DNA of 64,000 bases from Daucus carota subsp. sativus (GCF_001625215.2 NC_030381.2:48569214-48633213), one strand, 5' to 3'. Numbered from the stretch's first letter, positions 32,410-46,636 are shown. Translations and numbers: made by a program. The notes: generated from the sequence alone by a model not told the origin.

Positions 32410-35400
32410 ATGGTCAGTATTTTTCTTCATCTTTTCTCACTTTTCAGCTTATATATTGTGTAATGTATCTCTCTCGCGTTTTTTTCGCCGACCCATCTCT
32501 CCATTCTTCTCGTAATATCTTCATATATTTGTATTTCCAATTTATCATACCATATCGTATCATTTATTCCAATTTAAATTTGTGGGTTTTTGTTGTAAAT
32601 TGTGTGGGATTGATTGATTAATTTTTCATCTGGGTATCTGGGTTTTCTGTGTTAGTAGTTATATACAGAATATAGTTGTATTTCATTGATTTAATGAGTT
32701 TGTGGATGATTGAAGAGCAAGAAACTTGTAGATCTGTGTTGCTTAAAGGTTTTTGATTTAGATCTAAGATTGGATTTTGTTATTGGGTCTCTATGATTTT
32801 TAGTAGCTACTGTGTTTTTTGTTAATTTGGGGTCATTTTGGGTGTTGTGTGGATCATGTGATTTTGATCCAGTTAACGAGAATGAGGATGAGATTTCGGT
32901 AGAAGAAATGATTAGGATCCATGATCCAGATGGCCTTTAAGATTTGAGCTCAAATCTTGATGTTGGATTATGATGATGAAGTAATGTATGGTCTTGATGT
33001 GAAATTGGTTGTGGTTGCTGAACGGTGTAATGATTTTTGGGATCGGATCACAGTATATGCGCCCGGAAGTTTGTTTAGATTAGGATTTATTTACATACAC
33101 TCCTGTATGAAACCAGTATTATGATCACAGTACATTTATAGAATTATTGACCCTGTGTTGATTTGAAAATTGCAACCATACAGTTACCCCTGTTGGGACT
33201 TATTGATACGGTGCCACCTTTTACTGAAATTCGTAAAAATTCCAATTTGTATATGTAGTAATGAGGGGGGCTGATTCCTTAAGCAACTTAAGGGATCTAA
33301 TTTATGCTGTGTTAAGATCTAAAAGGCTGACCAACAGGTGATTTTCTTGTTATAATTTTCAACCTACTTTTCATCACAGGAAGCCTGCCCATCTGTGAAA
33401 AATATTCTCCTTTTAGATTCTGAAGGGAAACGTGTAGCTGTTAAATACTATTCAGATGATTGGCCAACAAATAGTGCAAAAGAAGCTTTTGAGAAGTCTG
33501 TTTTTGCCAAGACTCAAAAGACAAATGCACGGACAGAAGGTACAGTTTTGCTTTCGGCAATGTTCTATTTTTTGTGGTTTCTAATTTGCTAGCACAGTTA
33601 CTTTTTTGAAACCTAGGTTATATCATGTTCAGATGTGATTCTCACATAAAAATAGAATAACAACATTAGTATCATTAGCCCTATGCATATTTATATGTCT
33701 GTTACCATTGTTTGATACGTAACATGGTGAATAAATATATTAAGAAATATGTTGATTTAATGAAGTAATTTTTGTACACCCTTTGGCAGGGAAAGTTTCT
33801 CAAGATAGTCATATTTTTATTTAAGTTTGAATAAGCTGGAGCGTTCTTTCTTCTTTTTCTTTAAAGTTGAGCACCCAGTTAAAACAAATTTCATGATTTC
33901 AACCTAATTGTGGAGCTACTGTGCTAATAATAATAAAACTACAATTGTGATAATAAACATCTGCTGGATTTGCATTTAGTACTGGTGTTTATATGCACTC
34001 ACAAAAAGTATGTCTATGGCAAATCATTTATAGACTTCTCTGATAACCATAAGCCATGTTCGATCTACAGCGGAGATTGCAATGTTTGAGAACAATATTG
34101 TTGTGTACAAGTTTGCTCAAGACCTTCACTTCTTTGTTACTGGAGGTGACGATGAAAATGAGCTAATCTTGTCAACTGTTCTTCAAGGATTTTTTGATGC
34201 AGTTGACCTTCTACTTAGGTACTCCATGATAATTTTGCTTCTGTTTCTTATTCTGTCCATTTTTATATGTTATAATCATGATAGAAATTGCTATCTAATT
34301 CTAAACCTTTTGATATCAGGGACAATGTAGAAAAGAGGGAGGCTCTTGAGAACCTGGATCTCATTCTTCTGTGTCTGGATGAGATTGTTGATGGCGGGTA
34401 TGTTTGGAACTTTAAAACTTATAACCCCTGAACTGCTACAACACCTGATACAGAATAGCTGGTCGATGACAAGAATGATTATTATATTCCCCGCAATTTG
34501 AGTTTCTCATTGTTTCTGTTTTAAATTATTCTAGTGGTGAAACCTATAGAGTAGCTGTTACTATAAGAAGATTGGTCGACATCAATTTGCAGGGAGAAGT
34601 TTCCTGCAAATTGTGTAGCAACCCGATTTGGAAAAGAAAAACACAATCCAACTTATCAAAAAATTGAATTATGCCCCACCCGTAGACCACTATAAATTCT
34701 CTGTAAAACCTGATGAGGAACTTATCGTCATCTCCTTCAACAACATGTGCTCTGGGCAGGTCACTTCTTTGTATAGTTAGTGTAGCTCCTATATGTAGCA
34801 GTGTAGCAACATGAACAAGCACTTGGTCAAGCCAAGTATATTGTAATTTAGCCTGCCTTATGCAAATACTCTACAATTCATTGGCTTATTGGCTGCATGA
34901 CAAATCACAAGTTCTGGAGGATTTGTCTAGTAATTAGATAAACTTTCTTAATGTGAAGCAATCAAGTTCGGGGAATCTATAACTGAACCTTACTGAAACA
35001 TTTTCCAGTTGCCAGATGTTGAAAGAGAATATCTTACTCCAAAGCTACAGCACAAATATTAAAATTTTACAGACAAACCTTCATCTCTGTGTTATCACCT
35101 TTTGCATAATTATTAGAAGAAAGCATCTAGTTATGTTTACTATATGCTGAGTCAACTAGTGTTGATTTAGAGCTATAAAATGTTGCATTATCCCTGTCTC
35201 GTAAATTTCTCTTTTTTAAGCTGTGCTCCTTCCCTATAATTTTCTTCAAATTTATGTGTAATTCTCTAGTTCTGTACTCTGTAACTTGCTAGCTTGCCCT
35301 TAACTAATAATTTAAACTAATACTAAAAAATACCACCATGGTTTTCATCCATGTTTTTGCAGTATTGTTCTTGAAACTGATGCGAATGTCATAGCTGGGA

Positions 35401-35937
35401 AGGTTGCAACACATAGTGTGGATTCTAGTGCACCTTTGTCTGAGCAGGTATTGACTTTTTATTAAAAATTCAACACCTTGAGTGGTAAAATTGTGATTCT
35501 GTATATCATAACTTTTCAAATTCATTATTTTTTTTGTTAATTGTGGCTTTCTTAAAGTTTTACTAGTCCTGACAAACTCATTTTTATGTTTGTACTATTT
35601 TCTAAAACTCTCCTCCAGACTCTACTGTCCGCAGACTATTTTGCACTATGTAGAAATCTGTTATATTGTTACAGTAGAATGTATCTGGACATAGTATATG
35701 CTGGGTGCAACAGCATTAGAAGTCAGATTGGTTATGATATCCCCTACATGCTAAATGTAAGATGTTATTTTTCCAGACAATCAGTCAAGCACTGGCGACG
35801 GCACGTGAACACCTTGCTAGATCCCTGCTCAGGTAATAATATCAGAACGATTGGAGTTTGAATTCTTTTTCTATTATCTCTGGCTGATGCCATTTATAAT
35901 TGAATTTGTTTTCTTTCTTTTTTTAAAATTTAGCTGA
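32410..35937 (+). CDS. COPZ: coatomer subunit zeta
   Basis: Seven coding exons: 32410-32412, 33380-33539, 34071-34218, 34320-34397, 35363-35447, 35777-35832, 35934-35937. They join in frame to 177 residues, the normal length. The protein reads [20 protein letters not shown], then [60 protein letters not shown], ending ARSLLS. This is the longin-like small-chain fold shared with clathrin adaptor sigma subunits. Zeta is part of the F-subcomplex of the COPI coat on Golgi vesicles, working in retrograde Golgi-to-ER transport. The first coding exon is only the ATG, followed by GTCAGT. The last exon gives one base plus the stop, so its acceptor (TTTAG at 35933) is less certain than the rest. Intron 4 (965 bases) contains unrecognised open frame on the minus strand (34544-34822). 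Confidence 0.95.
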
Positions 35938-37599
35938 TGAGGATGTCAGTTGACGCAAAGCAAGATTATTCAGCAGAATAGTCAATAGAGGCAGTTGTTG
36001 TGCTCTTTGCATGTTTGAACTGGGTAAATTTAGTTTGGATATCTATTGAGAAGTAGAATAGCAACAAAGACAGGCGGCCAATTGTTTTCTTGATTACCAT
36101 TGGTCTACTATTTCACCGGGATGTATTTTTCTAATATATATGTTTTAGCTGGTACTCTGTTATATATTGAACATTTACAAGTGTATTCGACCAGAGTGTT
36201 ATGAAATTACTTGAATAGTCAGATATTTTTTGTACTATGCCTTATTTTACGTTAAAGTTTAATTAATATCCTTTTAAAGATTGATCTGAAGTAGCAATGC
36301 TTCACAACAGTATTTGGTTTTTAATGCATAGCATATATCTGATGAAGTTTTGTGTTCAGATTGATGAGAGGCTCAACCATCTTTATGCTGAGTTCCTAGT
36401 TCTCTGAAGAGGAAAAATGTGCAAAAACTATTAAAAAACATTTCATTGAATTACTGCTCTGTTAAAATTTTGAATCAGTAGAATTTTTTTTTCAAAGACT
36501 AATCGATTCATATGGGTCAAGTCAGAAGTTCAGACCATATGTACAAAATAGGGTCCAGGGGACATGACCAGAATGTCGATGCCTTTTTCCGGGGGGTCCG
36601 TTTGTGAAAAAGTACTTTTTTAATATTTATATATTTTAACTTATAAAAAAAATAAAAATTTAACACGATTGATAGAGAAATATGTGATACGAAAACTATT
36701 TTTTTTTTCTATATATATTGGGGACCGGTTTTTTTGGAAACAACTTTTAAGCTAAAAACCTTTATTCGTAAAAAGAATACAGTTTTTTAGTTAAAAGCTA
36801 TTATTCGAAAAAACTGTTTTAAAATTTACCAAACATTTTTTTTTAACATGTATTTAAGCAAAAAATAAAATAAGTAAGTTGAGAGCCAAAAAATTTCTGA
36901 AAAACTGCTTTTAGATGTACGAAACAATATTTCCACTTGCTTTTCAAGAAAAATAAAATTTACTTTTCAGAAGAAAAAAAATACTGTTGCTTAGACACAT
37001 GACAGCTATTTTTGTAAAAATCAACTTGCAACACAATTGGAATTGTCAGACCAAATTTTTACGTACTCATATTTTTGCTTGATAATAACACCGTACAAAA
37101 ACTAATAGTGTAACTGTAGGTGTCGCATAGTTCAGCGGAAATAAGTAGCTACACTGCAGCTGAATAGATTACCAGAAAATATGCTAAATATACGGTAAGA
37201 GAAAACATGGTATTAGTTTTCCGATTAACTTGCTTGCTTATACACGTTATGACCTCTGACAATCAAATAAAATCAAACCTATAAACGATGATTGTCATGT
37301 TCCATAATACTCGACTACTTGAAACCTAGGATAAAAAGACAAGAAACAAAACGAACTTTCAAAAAGCATTCAAGTAAAATGTTAACTAACTCAAATTAGC
37401 ACACTCATAAGTAGTACCTACGTTACATTTAACTGATTGTAACTGACATAAATACGTAGAATACAACCTCTCACGGCACAGGGCAGCAGCATATCACACT
37501 TCCTCTCGAGACAATTTTATCTTATTCAAGCAACAGAAATGCTTAGCTGGCCACGTTCAAACTCAGTACAAGACCCTTAAAAACCAGGAGGTGACAAAG
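35938..37599. other. convergent intergenic region
   Basis: Holds the 3' untranslated regions of coatomer zeta (+) and the GIP1-like gene (-). About 36580-37020 is AT-rich with repeated AAAAGCTATTATTCG-like words and may be an old miniature element, but no ends could be fixed. Confidence 0.4.
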
Positions 37600-40099
37600 T
37601 TAGTAGCTGTTTTGCCATATCTGCTGCGACTGCTTTGGTTGGCCTTGAGAACCACTATGAGCCCCATCTCTAGGATTTTGCTGCTGATGCTCCAACGATA
37701 CACCGGTCTGAGAATGGTAGAAATTTGGATAACCAAGATTTCCATAGTTTTGTGAAGGCTGCTGACCTTGCTGAAATCCGCCAGGCTGCTGACCTTGCTG
37801 ACCCTGGAAGCTGTAATATGTACTTGCTGGAACAGCCGATATTGTTCTAGAACCAGGCCCATGAAGCCACATAGCTGAGTTATCATTCTATAGACAAAGG
37901 GAAAGAGGGGGTGTTATATATAGGCTTTTTTCTGACAGTAACGAATGGGCCAATAATTTCAATAATATATACTACTAGTATACAAATTGCATAATGGCAT
38001 ACCTGTTGAAGGGATATTAGATGATTGCTGTCCTTGTACTGTGAACTTAACATGTCATCATAACCCATAGTAGATGCTCCTGGGGAAGCAGCGGATGGGT
38101 TCATGCCATAGTTTGCTGGGATAGTAGTTGAACTCCCAAAAGCACCATATCCCGAAGGAACAGATGCAGACTGAGGCAAGTTGCTAACTGATACACTACT
38201 TTTATATTGAGGTAGAACAGCTGCCAAAGATTGATGGTACGTGTTGTTACCAGCAATCATTTGCTGGTAACCAGATGGCATATATGTATAGCTCTGTGGT
38301 AAGAAAGGATAGCTAATCATATTGGCAAAAGGTCCCAAAGGAAGAGTGGGTTGAGAGTAAGGATGCACAAGGTGTTGAGGGAGGGCAGGTCCTGTGGCGA
38401 CACTAGTACCAGATGGGTTCTGCGGTGCAGCTTGAGCTGACTGGAAACCTTTTAAAGCCTGCAGAGGCATATACAAAAAGTGAACAAGAGATTTAGTTGA
38501 GAGCTGGTAGATCCAACATTTGATTATTCATGACCATTGGTTTTAGTTTCAAATCCGATGGCAGGAATTTGATCATATTCTGTTTTTGCTGAAAGAGTAC
38601 TGGTAACAAACAAAACAAATATTTGAAGGTGGATTCAGCATGCTAAAATATTATAACCAGCATCTGTGGACAATTAAGGATTATTCAAGTACATCAATAC
38701 GTTAACGATGGACTTTGAAGGCATAAAAGAATCTTAAAAATCTCTACCAATTGTGCAATACCAGATATAGCATTATGTTTATAAAAAACGATACAATCCC
38801 AAACGTGATGGGTATTTACAAAAAAATCATGGAATGGGCAAAGCACAATCAATCAGATCCATTTCATTTTTTCCCAATCTGTTTTTTGCTGATAGTTAAT
38901 ACTCCCTCCGTCCCAATCAATTGTACACGTTTATTTTTCACTGCTCGACACGCATTTTAAGGCTCTTATAAAATATAGTTCTGTTACTTATTTTTAAATT
39001 ATTATTTTTTGTATAAAAGTATAAATGTTATATTTTTATACGGAACAAGAAAATCTTAAAAATAAGTTGCAAGACTATACTTCATTGAAGCATTAAAATC
39101 CGTGCTGCGTCCCCCAATGTATACTATTGGCTGGGACGGAGGGAGTAGGATATTAAACTATAGCTGCTGCGAAAATATCTCCCACGCATGAATGCTGGAT
39201 AAACATACATAATAATTCCGTAAAATCTGAATCATTTAACTGCAAGGAGAACACCTAAAAGTGCATATTTAAATCCTCTAGATCATAAATATGGCATATT
39301 ATATACAACATACACTCTCTGGTTACCTCCAGTAATTCAGTGATGTTAACATGTCATGTCTTTCCACTCCCACTCTCCAGTAATCATCTCATTCAAATGG
39401 GAAAAACATAAATATAATAAATGATTTAATGACAGGATACCTAAAAAAGTGTAAATAATAACTGATCCATTTGCTGTTGCATATAAGAATTTCTTTTGCT
39501 AATCGCATGTAACAACTTCAATACTAATAAAGCTAGTTGCTTCAAAATGACCCCAAGCACCCTTGCACAAAGGCGCAGTTTTATATACAGAATGCCACAA
39601 TATTTTTAAACAGATACACATGCATGTAAATACACATATACATTTACATGTACATATATAGATGGAAAGAATCAGCACGCATTACACACAGAGCCACATA
39701 GTAACATCCATACATAAAGTTCTAGTATAGTCAAGGGGGAGCAGCTAAAACAAAATTTAAACAAGCTTAAAGCAAGTACCTCTGCAACAGAGATTGAAGA
39801 ACCGCCAATGGAAGACACTGTGTTTCCATATTTGGTAGGCATTGACTGTGACATAGGGAAAGGTGAGTACGGCAATTCAGACTCTCTTACCGGATGAATA
39901 TTTGAAGCCAACAAAGTATTTGGCAAAGAGGCCTGCCATTGTCAAAATATGAAGTAAGAACCAACATTATATAAAAATTTCAGTCATATTATTTATAAAT
40001 AACACACAAATAAGAACATGCAGTGATGAAAATATATCCTAGTGCCAGAAAAGGTCAAGACTCAGGAGTTAAATCCTCACATCTTAACACTTCCCCCCC

Positions 40100-40148
<49 letters not shown>

Positions 40149-43100
40149 ACCCTAATATCTAAAAATATATCAACCATAAAAAATTAATGCACGTAAAGAA
40201 CAACACCCCAAATTTAAAAACATAACAAACACTGGAGTCTTGCAGCTACAATTTCTTATCTGCTTATCACAACAAATAAAATAGATGCTAATATTAAAGT
40301 TCTAGTTTCAAGGAATTTTACAGTGGACTGATAGAAGGAAAATTATCAGTACATGCAAACACAATGGTGCAGGCACAATTCTACAGTGCACATGTCATTC
40401 CTGTACTTCTATCTTTTTGTTCAGTGGCGATCTAAATTACATATGCTGCTAAAGCCATGTTTCCGTTCATCTATGTGCTGCTACCTCCCCAAAATTTATT
40501 TTGTAATACCTTCAATTCCCAAACAACAAAACTGCACTCTGATATCCCTTTCTTCATATGCTAATTTCTTTGTACAATATGAGAAATGTGTGTAAACATA
40601 TATATATACACTACCGGATATCAGACTGTTACCACTGAGTTAGAGAAGGGAGTAAGATTTTGCATTTGTGCACTCGTCTGGGAGTAATTGAATGCAGCAT
40701 TCAGCTGTTGCGCATTTTCAAATGTATACCCAGGCGAAGAAGAGGGAAAGGCATATTGACTCGTGTGTGCCGCTTCAGAGTTTTCCTGCTTTAACACATC
40801 TGCTTGTGGAACAGACTGTGATTCAAAACCTGCATCACCTCCACTAGTTCTATGAACCAAATTACCATCTGCGACAGTTCTAATAGACTCATCTCCATAA
40901 TACTCGGAATTTCTGCAGAGATAAGTTCATTAGGGAGACAAGAAATAGAGAAGATGGCATAATTAAACAATTGTTCCTGAGGATAACAAATACCTATTGT
41001 CTGATTGCTCAATCACCGGAGCGTCTGTCTCTACAAGCGTCTCTTCTATGTTACTTCTAGATGATCTAGATGTAAAAGGGTCGGAATATCCGGTAACAGG
41101 AGCAGATCCGAAGCTACCAAAACTCAAGTGTGAGCAGTCCGCACTCTGAACTTGAAGGTGATTCGGAATTACAACAGAAGGAACATCTTCCTCATATGCC
41201 ACCTCATGATCCTCATCCTGTATACTTAGTTGATGCATGTTGGCAATCTCAGATGGCACCGAGGCACCGATGTCTTCCACTGAAATATAGTTTAGTTGAA
41301 AATTTTTATTAGAATAGAACAATTCAGTAGCCGGCAACTATAATGCTAGAACTCCAACTGCAGAAGTGCACAGCCAATAAAAATTATAACCATGCGAAAG
41401 ATGTTATTTAAAAAAATATCTGAGAAGAGACCAGATATAACTGCCTTAATTTATCATGGGAACTTTAGTATCCAACTCAGTTGATTGTATAAATGTATTT
41501 TTAATCTCATTATGCATATAACTTAGAGAAAATTAATACATATTTCAGCAGCCAGATTATCAAAAAAGCCCAAAAGATGATGCAAAACAACTAGTGGGGT
41601 TAACAACAGTACTTATTCTTAAGCTACTAATAGATGAAGTAAGACAAGTATGTCAAAAGGATACTGCATGGAGAGAAAAAGAAGGCACACCTTCCTCGCT
41701 CTGGAAAGCATGAGGATGAGCCTGGTAGGAACTCATGTTCTTATACATGTCATTATCAAATAGAGATGCATCTCCAGAATTATCTGCCTGCATATTTCTG
41801 CTCGAAACAGTAGCAGAACCAACATGGTCAAGGTTTTCAACCGAACTATCCTCCTCTACCTCAACCTCGTCAGGCTCAATATGGGTTTGCTGATTAATAT
41901 CATCTGGATGCATGGTAGATTGATCTGGGTGCAGCTGGGAATCTGTATGAGAGTTGTAAACAGACATGCTTGCTTGCTGTGGCTCAATTATGGGCCATTC
42001 GTCAGGAGCAGACACTGGCTCAGTGTATACATCTGAAACTTTTGAGCCATGATCACCTGAAGAAGAATATTCATTATATATTTCAGTATATAGAGGAGCA
42101 TGAACAAGGTGGTGCTAACGACTGAACAGTGATGATGTCTTACCACTGTACTGAGATGGTGTCGGTATGCTGGAAACCTTGCTCTGTGGCCTTCCCATCT
42201 TTACAATGTCAGCCATCGATTTTTGACCATGTCCCCCAACCCAGGCAGGTTGATATCCAGTAGAAGGTTGTGAAGCTGTTATGTTACCATCTCCCATGCT
42301 TAATGCAGATGCTTTATTTTCACTGGTCACGAAATCACTAGGGTCCACACGTATTATCAGTAAAAGAACAGATAATTTACATTGATAAACTAATTTCTCT
42401 TCGTAGAAATACACATAGTACCATATGAATCATCATAAAATAATATCTGTAATCCATCTTAAATGACCTACATGCTTCTTATACTCAATAACTGGTACAC
42501 CCTCTGTTATTTGATTTGACGCTTCCAATTTTGGGACACATCTGTAAGTGCTTTGACCTTATAATAAAAATTATTATTTCAATTTTCTGACACTTCAACT
42601 TCTGGGACACATCTACAAGTGCTTTGACCGTATAGTTAAAATTGTTATTTTCGCTAATTCACGGGAATTAAAAATAATACGTTTACCTATAGGCCAAAGC
42701 ACCTACAGATGTGTCCCAAAAGTCAAAGTGTCAAATAAAAAAAACCAGCAGGCTGAATATCGTATCAACAACTAATTTTTAATCCACACTTTAAAATCAT
42801 ACTCATTATACAGTTCACAACTATGAAAAAACACGTGTTCAAAAAAACAGTAAACTTAGTACAGTGCGAACATAATTCCTGAATTTTAGGTTCACGTGTA
42901 TACTAACCTGGGTGCTGGAGGGCGCTGAAACTTGCCACGTGATGCAATCCCAGGAGCTGTGGACGAAGAATTTGTATAATGGTTCGCACCATTTTCCTTC
43001 CTGTAACCAACTTTGCCATGCAAAGCACCGGAGTCTGGTCATAATATAACATATCTTAAGGTACCTTCAAAACAGATAAGTAAATGCCAACAATTAAATG

Positions 43101-46100
43101 TTTGAATGACATACCAGAAGAGCTGAATTGAGTTGAGCCACCACGTCCTCCATACCGATCAGTACCACTTCTGGCACCACGGTTTGAAGTGTTACTACCA
43201 CTACGAAACCTTGATTCTGTTGAATCCTTTGTCTGAGATATAATAAGGAATTCAAAGAAGACAATAATGAGAAATATTATGATGTGAAGCATTACAACCG
43301 AAGCCATCTTCTGATATTATACCGACTTACTGAGTTGTTCATCCAAAGGACACAAAAAGTAAACAAAAATGTAGAATCTTCATAGATGCTAAAATAGAAT
43401 AAAATTAAGGGTAAGAAGACACTGGTATATACATTAGCTGACAGCTATATGTACAAAACTACTGAATCTCATTTTAACATATTGCATGATAGCACAAGTG
43501 TGTCTGCAATATGTCGCTCAAATATAAAATTGACTGACAGATGACCTTTTGGATTTGGATTGCAAACAAATAATGCAAAAAGAATATTTGACAGTGAAAA
43601 ATTAGAAAATTTGCACATATAACATGTTTACATACCTCCTTTTTCTTGTCTCGTTTGCTCTTCACCTCACGGAAAGGATCTAAACATTATAAATTAATAT
43701 TAGAATGCATCTTAAAAACATGAAAAATAAATAAACTTACTCTAAAGGTGGAGCATGAGAGGGCATATATCAATCAATAACCAAATAAATTAGTGTAGCC
43801 TTCATCTTGAATGACAGAAACTTATTTAACAAAAGAGAGATACATCTAAAAAAACCTCCCTACAAACTAGGATGTGAATCCTTGAACTAAAGAAACAACA
43901 TTTGATTTCAAGTGAATAGATCAACATTAAGACATCTGGAACTTAACAGTCCCTTCATTAAATGAAAGAATGCTAATAAACTGTGTTTTCAAAACCCAAT
44001 GGAACTCTAAAACATTATACAAACTGAATAAAAGTACCTTCAGATTTAAGGACATAAAAGAGTTTATAACTTACAAAAAAAAAAAAGAGTACATGTCTGA
44101 AGTAGGCTAATTTTCTCTATATATGCTGTTTCTTTCCTATATATATCTTATATAGAATAGGAGTTGATCCCTTTTCCGCTCCTGCCATGGGACATTGAGC
44201 TGAGCCATTTTAATTTTGTAGATAAATTTTGTTAATATATGAAAAATACACAAAATGTTTTTCTAGCACTTAATTGTACATTTAAACATGCCTGCAGAAC
44301 ACTCCCATTGTTCATGAAGTAGGATTGAAGTTATAATAGGCATTGCCATATTACGAGATTTTAGTTGGGTTTTTTCTAAGAGGTCTCTTTCTGAAGCGTC
44401 ATGTAACATCCTCAATTGATTTAATAAAAGTACAATAGAATGCATGTCACTAAATCAAGATAACTGTATATTACTGAGTACCACAAAACAAGAAGCAACA
44501 ATAAAATCTGTATTCTTATGATACACACAATTGACAACACATGTACTACCAAATACCAAGAAGCTACAATAAAATCTTAATTTTCTATAAAGCACACTGT
44601 ACACTCTACAAGTGCCGAACACCAAGAAGCTACAAGAAAATCACACTTAATACACATGCCAAAAGATATTTGTGTACATTGGGGTATTTATGTATGACCA
44701 CTTGGACAGAGGTAAAGGCCCCAGATGACAGATGATGCCAATAAACTTATTCAGTCACAATTAATCAAAAATTCTGTGCAACTTCAAAATTCTTCCAATC
44801 TAGATTGCTTCAAGAAATTACAAGTAGTTCATTGACATGCTAGAGTATTGTAGTCATAAATATAAATGCCTTGCACCAATATAAATTACTTAACTTACTA
44901 GACCAATATTAATTTTAAGCTTCCAAACCTCATCTATTTAACAACCCAACACCAATCAGCTCCCAAAACCTCGCCACAAACCAAATCAGTTCCCTTTTTC
45001 TTATAACCTCATAGCACAAACCATAACTCAATTTAACACTACATGCAATTAAAATCAATCCCTACAAGAAGTCGGACAGAAAACAAAACCATCAATACTA
45101 GAAGTCGGACAGAAAACAAAACCATCAGCACTTGACAGTAAGAAATAAACATCATTAAAAAAAAACAATGACATTCCATACTTTCCCATCCCCTTGCTTT
45201 TTTACAATAACAAAAAAATCCATTAAATCACAAAAACTCAGTTACCAATTCGAAAATCACAGAGAACACACAAATGATCAATTTAATTAACCTACATAAA
45301 GAGAAATTAGTTTTAAACTTACCCCTCCCTTTCTTCCTCACAATAACCTAAAAAACCCCACCTTCAGATCAATCTCACAAAACGGTGAAACACACACATA
45401 TAACAAACCAAACAAACCGACATATATTAAAAAGAGAAGTTTCAAACTTTCACCTTCCTTTTCTTTCTTGCAGAAACCTAAAATCACCAAAAAAAAACAA
45501 CCCACTTGAGAATTCAAACTACACAGATAATTAATCAAAAAAGAAGTCCAATACATTTCAATCCCCTTGTCTTTTTCACCAAAAACCATTATCCCCAAGT
45601 CAAAAAAACCTCACTTACCGATTCAACAATCACGAAAAATACACAAATAATCAATCAGATAGAAAAGCCTTGAACCAGTATATATAACTAAACTTTATAC
45701 TACACCAATATTAATTTCAACCTTCCTCTTCTTCTACCTCGTCTATCATCTAACCTGACACGATTCAGATCCCAAAACCTTGCCACGAACAAATCAGTCA
45801 CCTTTTTCATATACCTAATAGTACAAGTCTAACACAAACCATAACTCGATTTAACACTACATGCAATTAAAACGAATCCCTACAAGAAGCCGAACAGAAA
45901 ACAAAACCATCAATCCTTCGGCCAATCAGTAACGAACATCCCCTTACTTTTCCGCAATAACCAAAAATGCCTTTAATCACAAAAAAAAAAAAACACTTAT
46001 GGAATACGAGCAAACAATCAATTCAATTAACCTACATAACAAACAATAAAGTTCCTAACTTTCCCGATCCCTTTCTTTCCCCTAAATCACAAAGAAAAGA

Positions 46101-46636
46101 ACACTTAACAATTCAGTACCACAAAACACACACGCACATAAAACAAATCAAACTAACCTACATAAACAAAAAAGACAACAAAGTTCCAAACTTTCCCCTT
46201 CCCTTTCTTTCTTACAAAAGCCTAAAATCCCCAAATCACAAAAACCCCACTTATTAATTCAAAAAAACATACAAATAATCAATCAGACTAAAAAAAAGTT
46301 GAAAACTTTTCAATCCCCCCGTGTTTTTCACAAAACCCCAAAATCCCCTTCATCACAAAAACCGCCACTTCCCCAATCAAAATCAAAAAAACCCACAAAC
46401 ATACCAACAAAGATGATGATAGGAGAGAGATAGGGAGGGGGAGAGAGAGAGAGATGACCTTGAGAGAGAAGACGATTAACAGCTTCATTAGGGTCCATGT
46501 GACAGTCTTTAAGAGTAGCATAGATCTCCGCTTCTGTACTGTTATTAACGATCTCCTTCAATTCCATGACCATCTTTCTTGACGCCGCAGGAATTGAAGC
46601 CACGCCGCCATTGTTTCCTCCTCTGCTGTTACTCAT
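37600..46636 (-). CDS. GIP1: GBF-interacting protein 1-like (DUF1296) protein
   Basis: Eleven coding exons on the minus strand: 46459-46636, 43636-43679, 43115-43232, 42908-43034, 42144-42337, 41691-42056, 40994-41279, 40633-40912, 39780-39932, 38003-38458, 37600-37887. All phases agree and give 829 residues. The N-terminus (residues 15-65, SRKMVMELKEIVNNSTEAEI, then CHMDPNEAVNRLLSQDPF) is the UBA-like DUF1296/GIP1 domain. An RGG/serine-rich stretch follows, then long disordered acidic and Ser/Gln-rich regions, and a C-terminal region rich in Pro, Tyr and Gln (QGQQGQQPGGFQQGQQ). GIP1 was described as a partner that enhances G-box-factor DNA binding; a chaperone-like or scaffold role is suggested, in nucleus or cytoplasm. 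Intron 1 is 2.8 kb; introns 4 and 9 contain miniature elements. Confidence 0.92.
38902..39145. mobile_element. Stowaway MITE in intron of the GIP1-like gene
   Basis: Ends CTCCCTCCGTCCCAATCA and TGGCTGGGACGGAGGGAG, flanked by TA (38900-38901, 39146-39147). It shares its body (CTGCTCGACACGCATTT, ATATAGTTCTGTTACTT) with 17180-17430, so both come from one family. It lies between exons 9 and 10. Confidence 0.88.
40102..40145. repeat. (CT)n microsatellite in intron 8
   Basis: Over 40 bases of pure CT repeat after a C-rich run, inside the intron between exons 8 and 9 of the GIP1-like gene. Confidence 0.9.
42497..42748. mobile_element. foldback miniature element in intron 4 of the GIP1-like gene
   Basis: The left arm (CTCTGTTATTTGATTTGACG, then TTTTGGGACACATCTGTAAG) is matched in inverse on the right (CTACAGATGTGTCCCAAAAG, then AAAGTGTCAAATAA). 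The left arm also contains a direct duplication of the GGGACACATCTGTAAGTGCT block, about 70 bases apart. The TACACCCTCTG start suggests a Stowaway relative. Edges within a few bases. Confidence 0.6.
44900..46330. repeat. diverged internal repeats in GIP1-like intron 1
   Basis: The block ACACTACATGCAATTAAAA with the following AGAAGTCGGACAGAAAACAA appears near 45040-45095 and again near 45855-45905. The second part is also tandemly duplicated at 45067 and 45100. Shorter words (CCCCTTCCCTTTCTTTCT, AATCACAAAAACCCCA) recur through the intron. This looks like local duplications that have since diverged. Confidence 0.6.

Noticed and set aside
34544-34822. 92-codon minus-strand frame in a coatomer zeta intron
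   Set aside because: No recognisable motif, no splice partners; may be a fragment of an inserted repeat, but nothing supports a gene.
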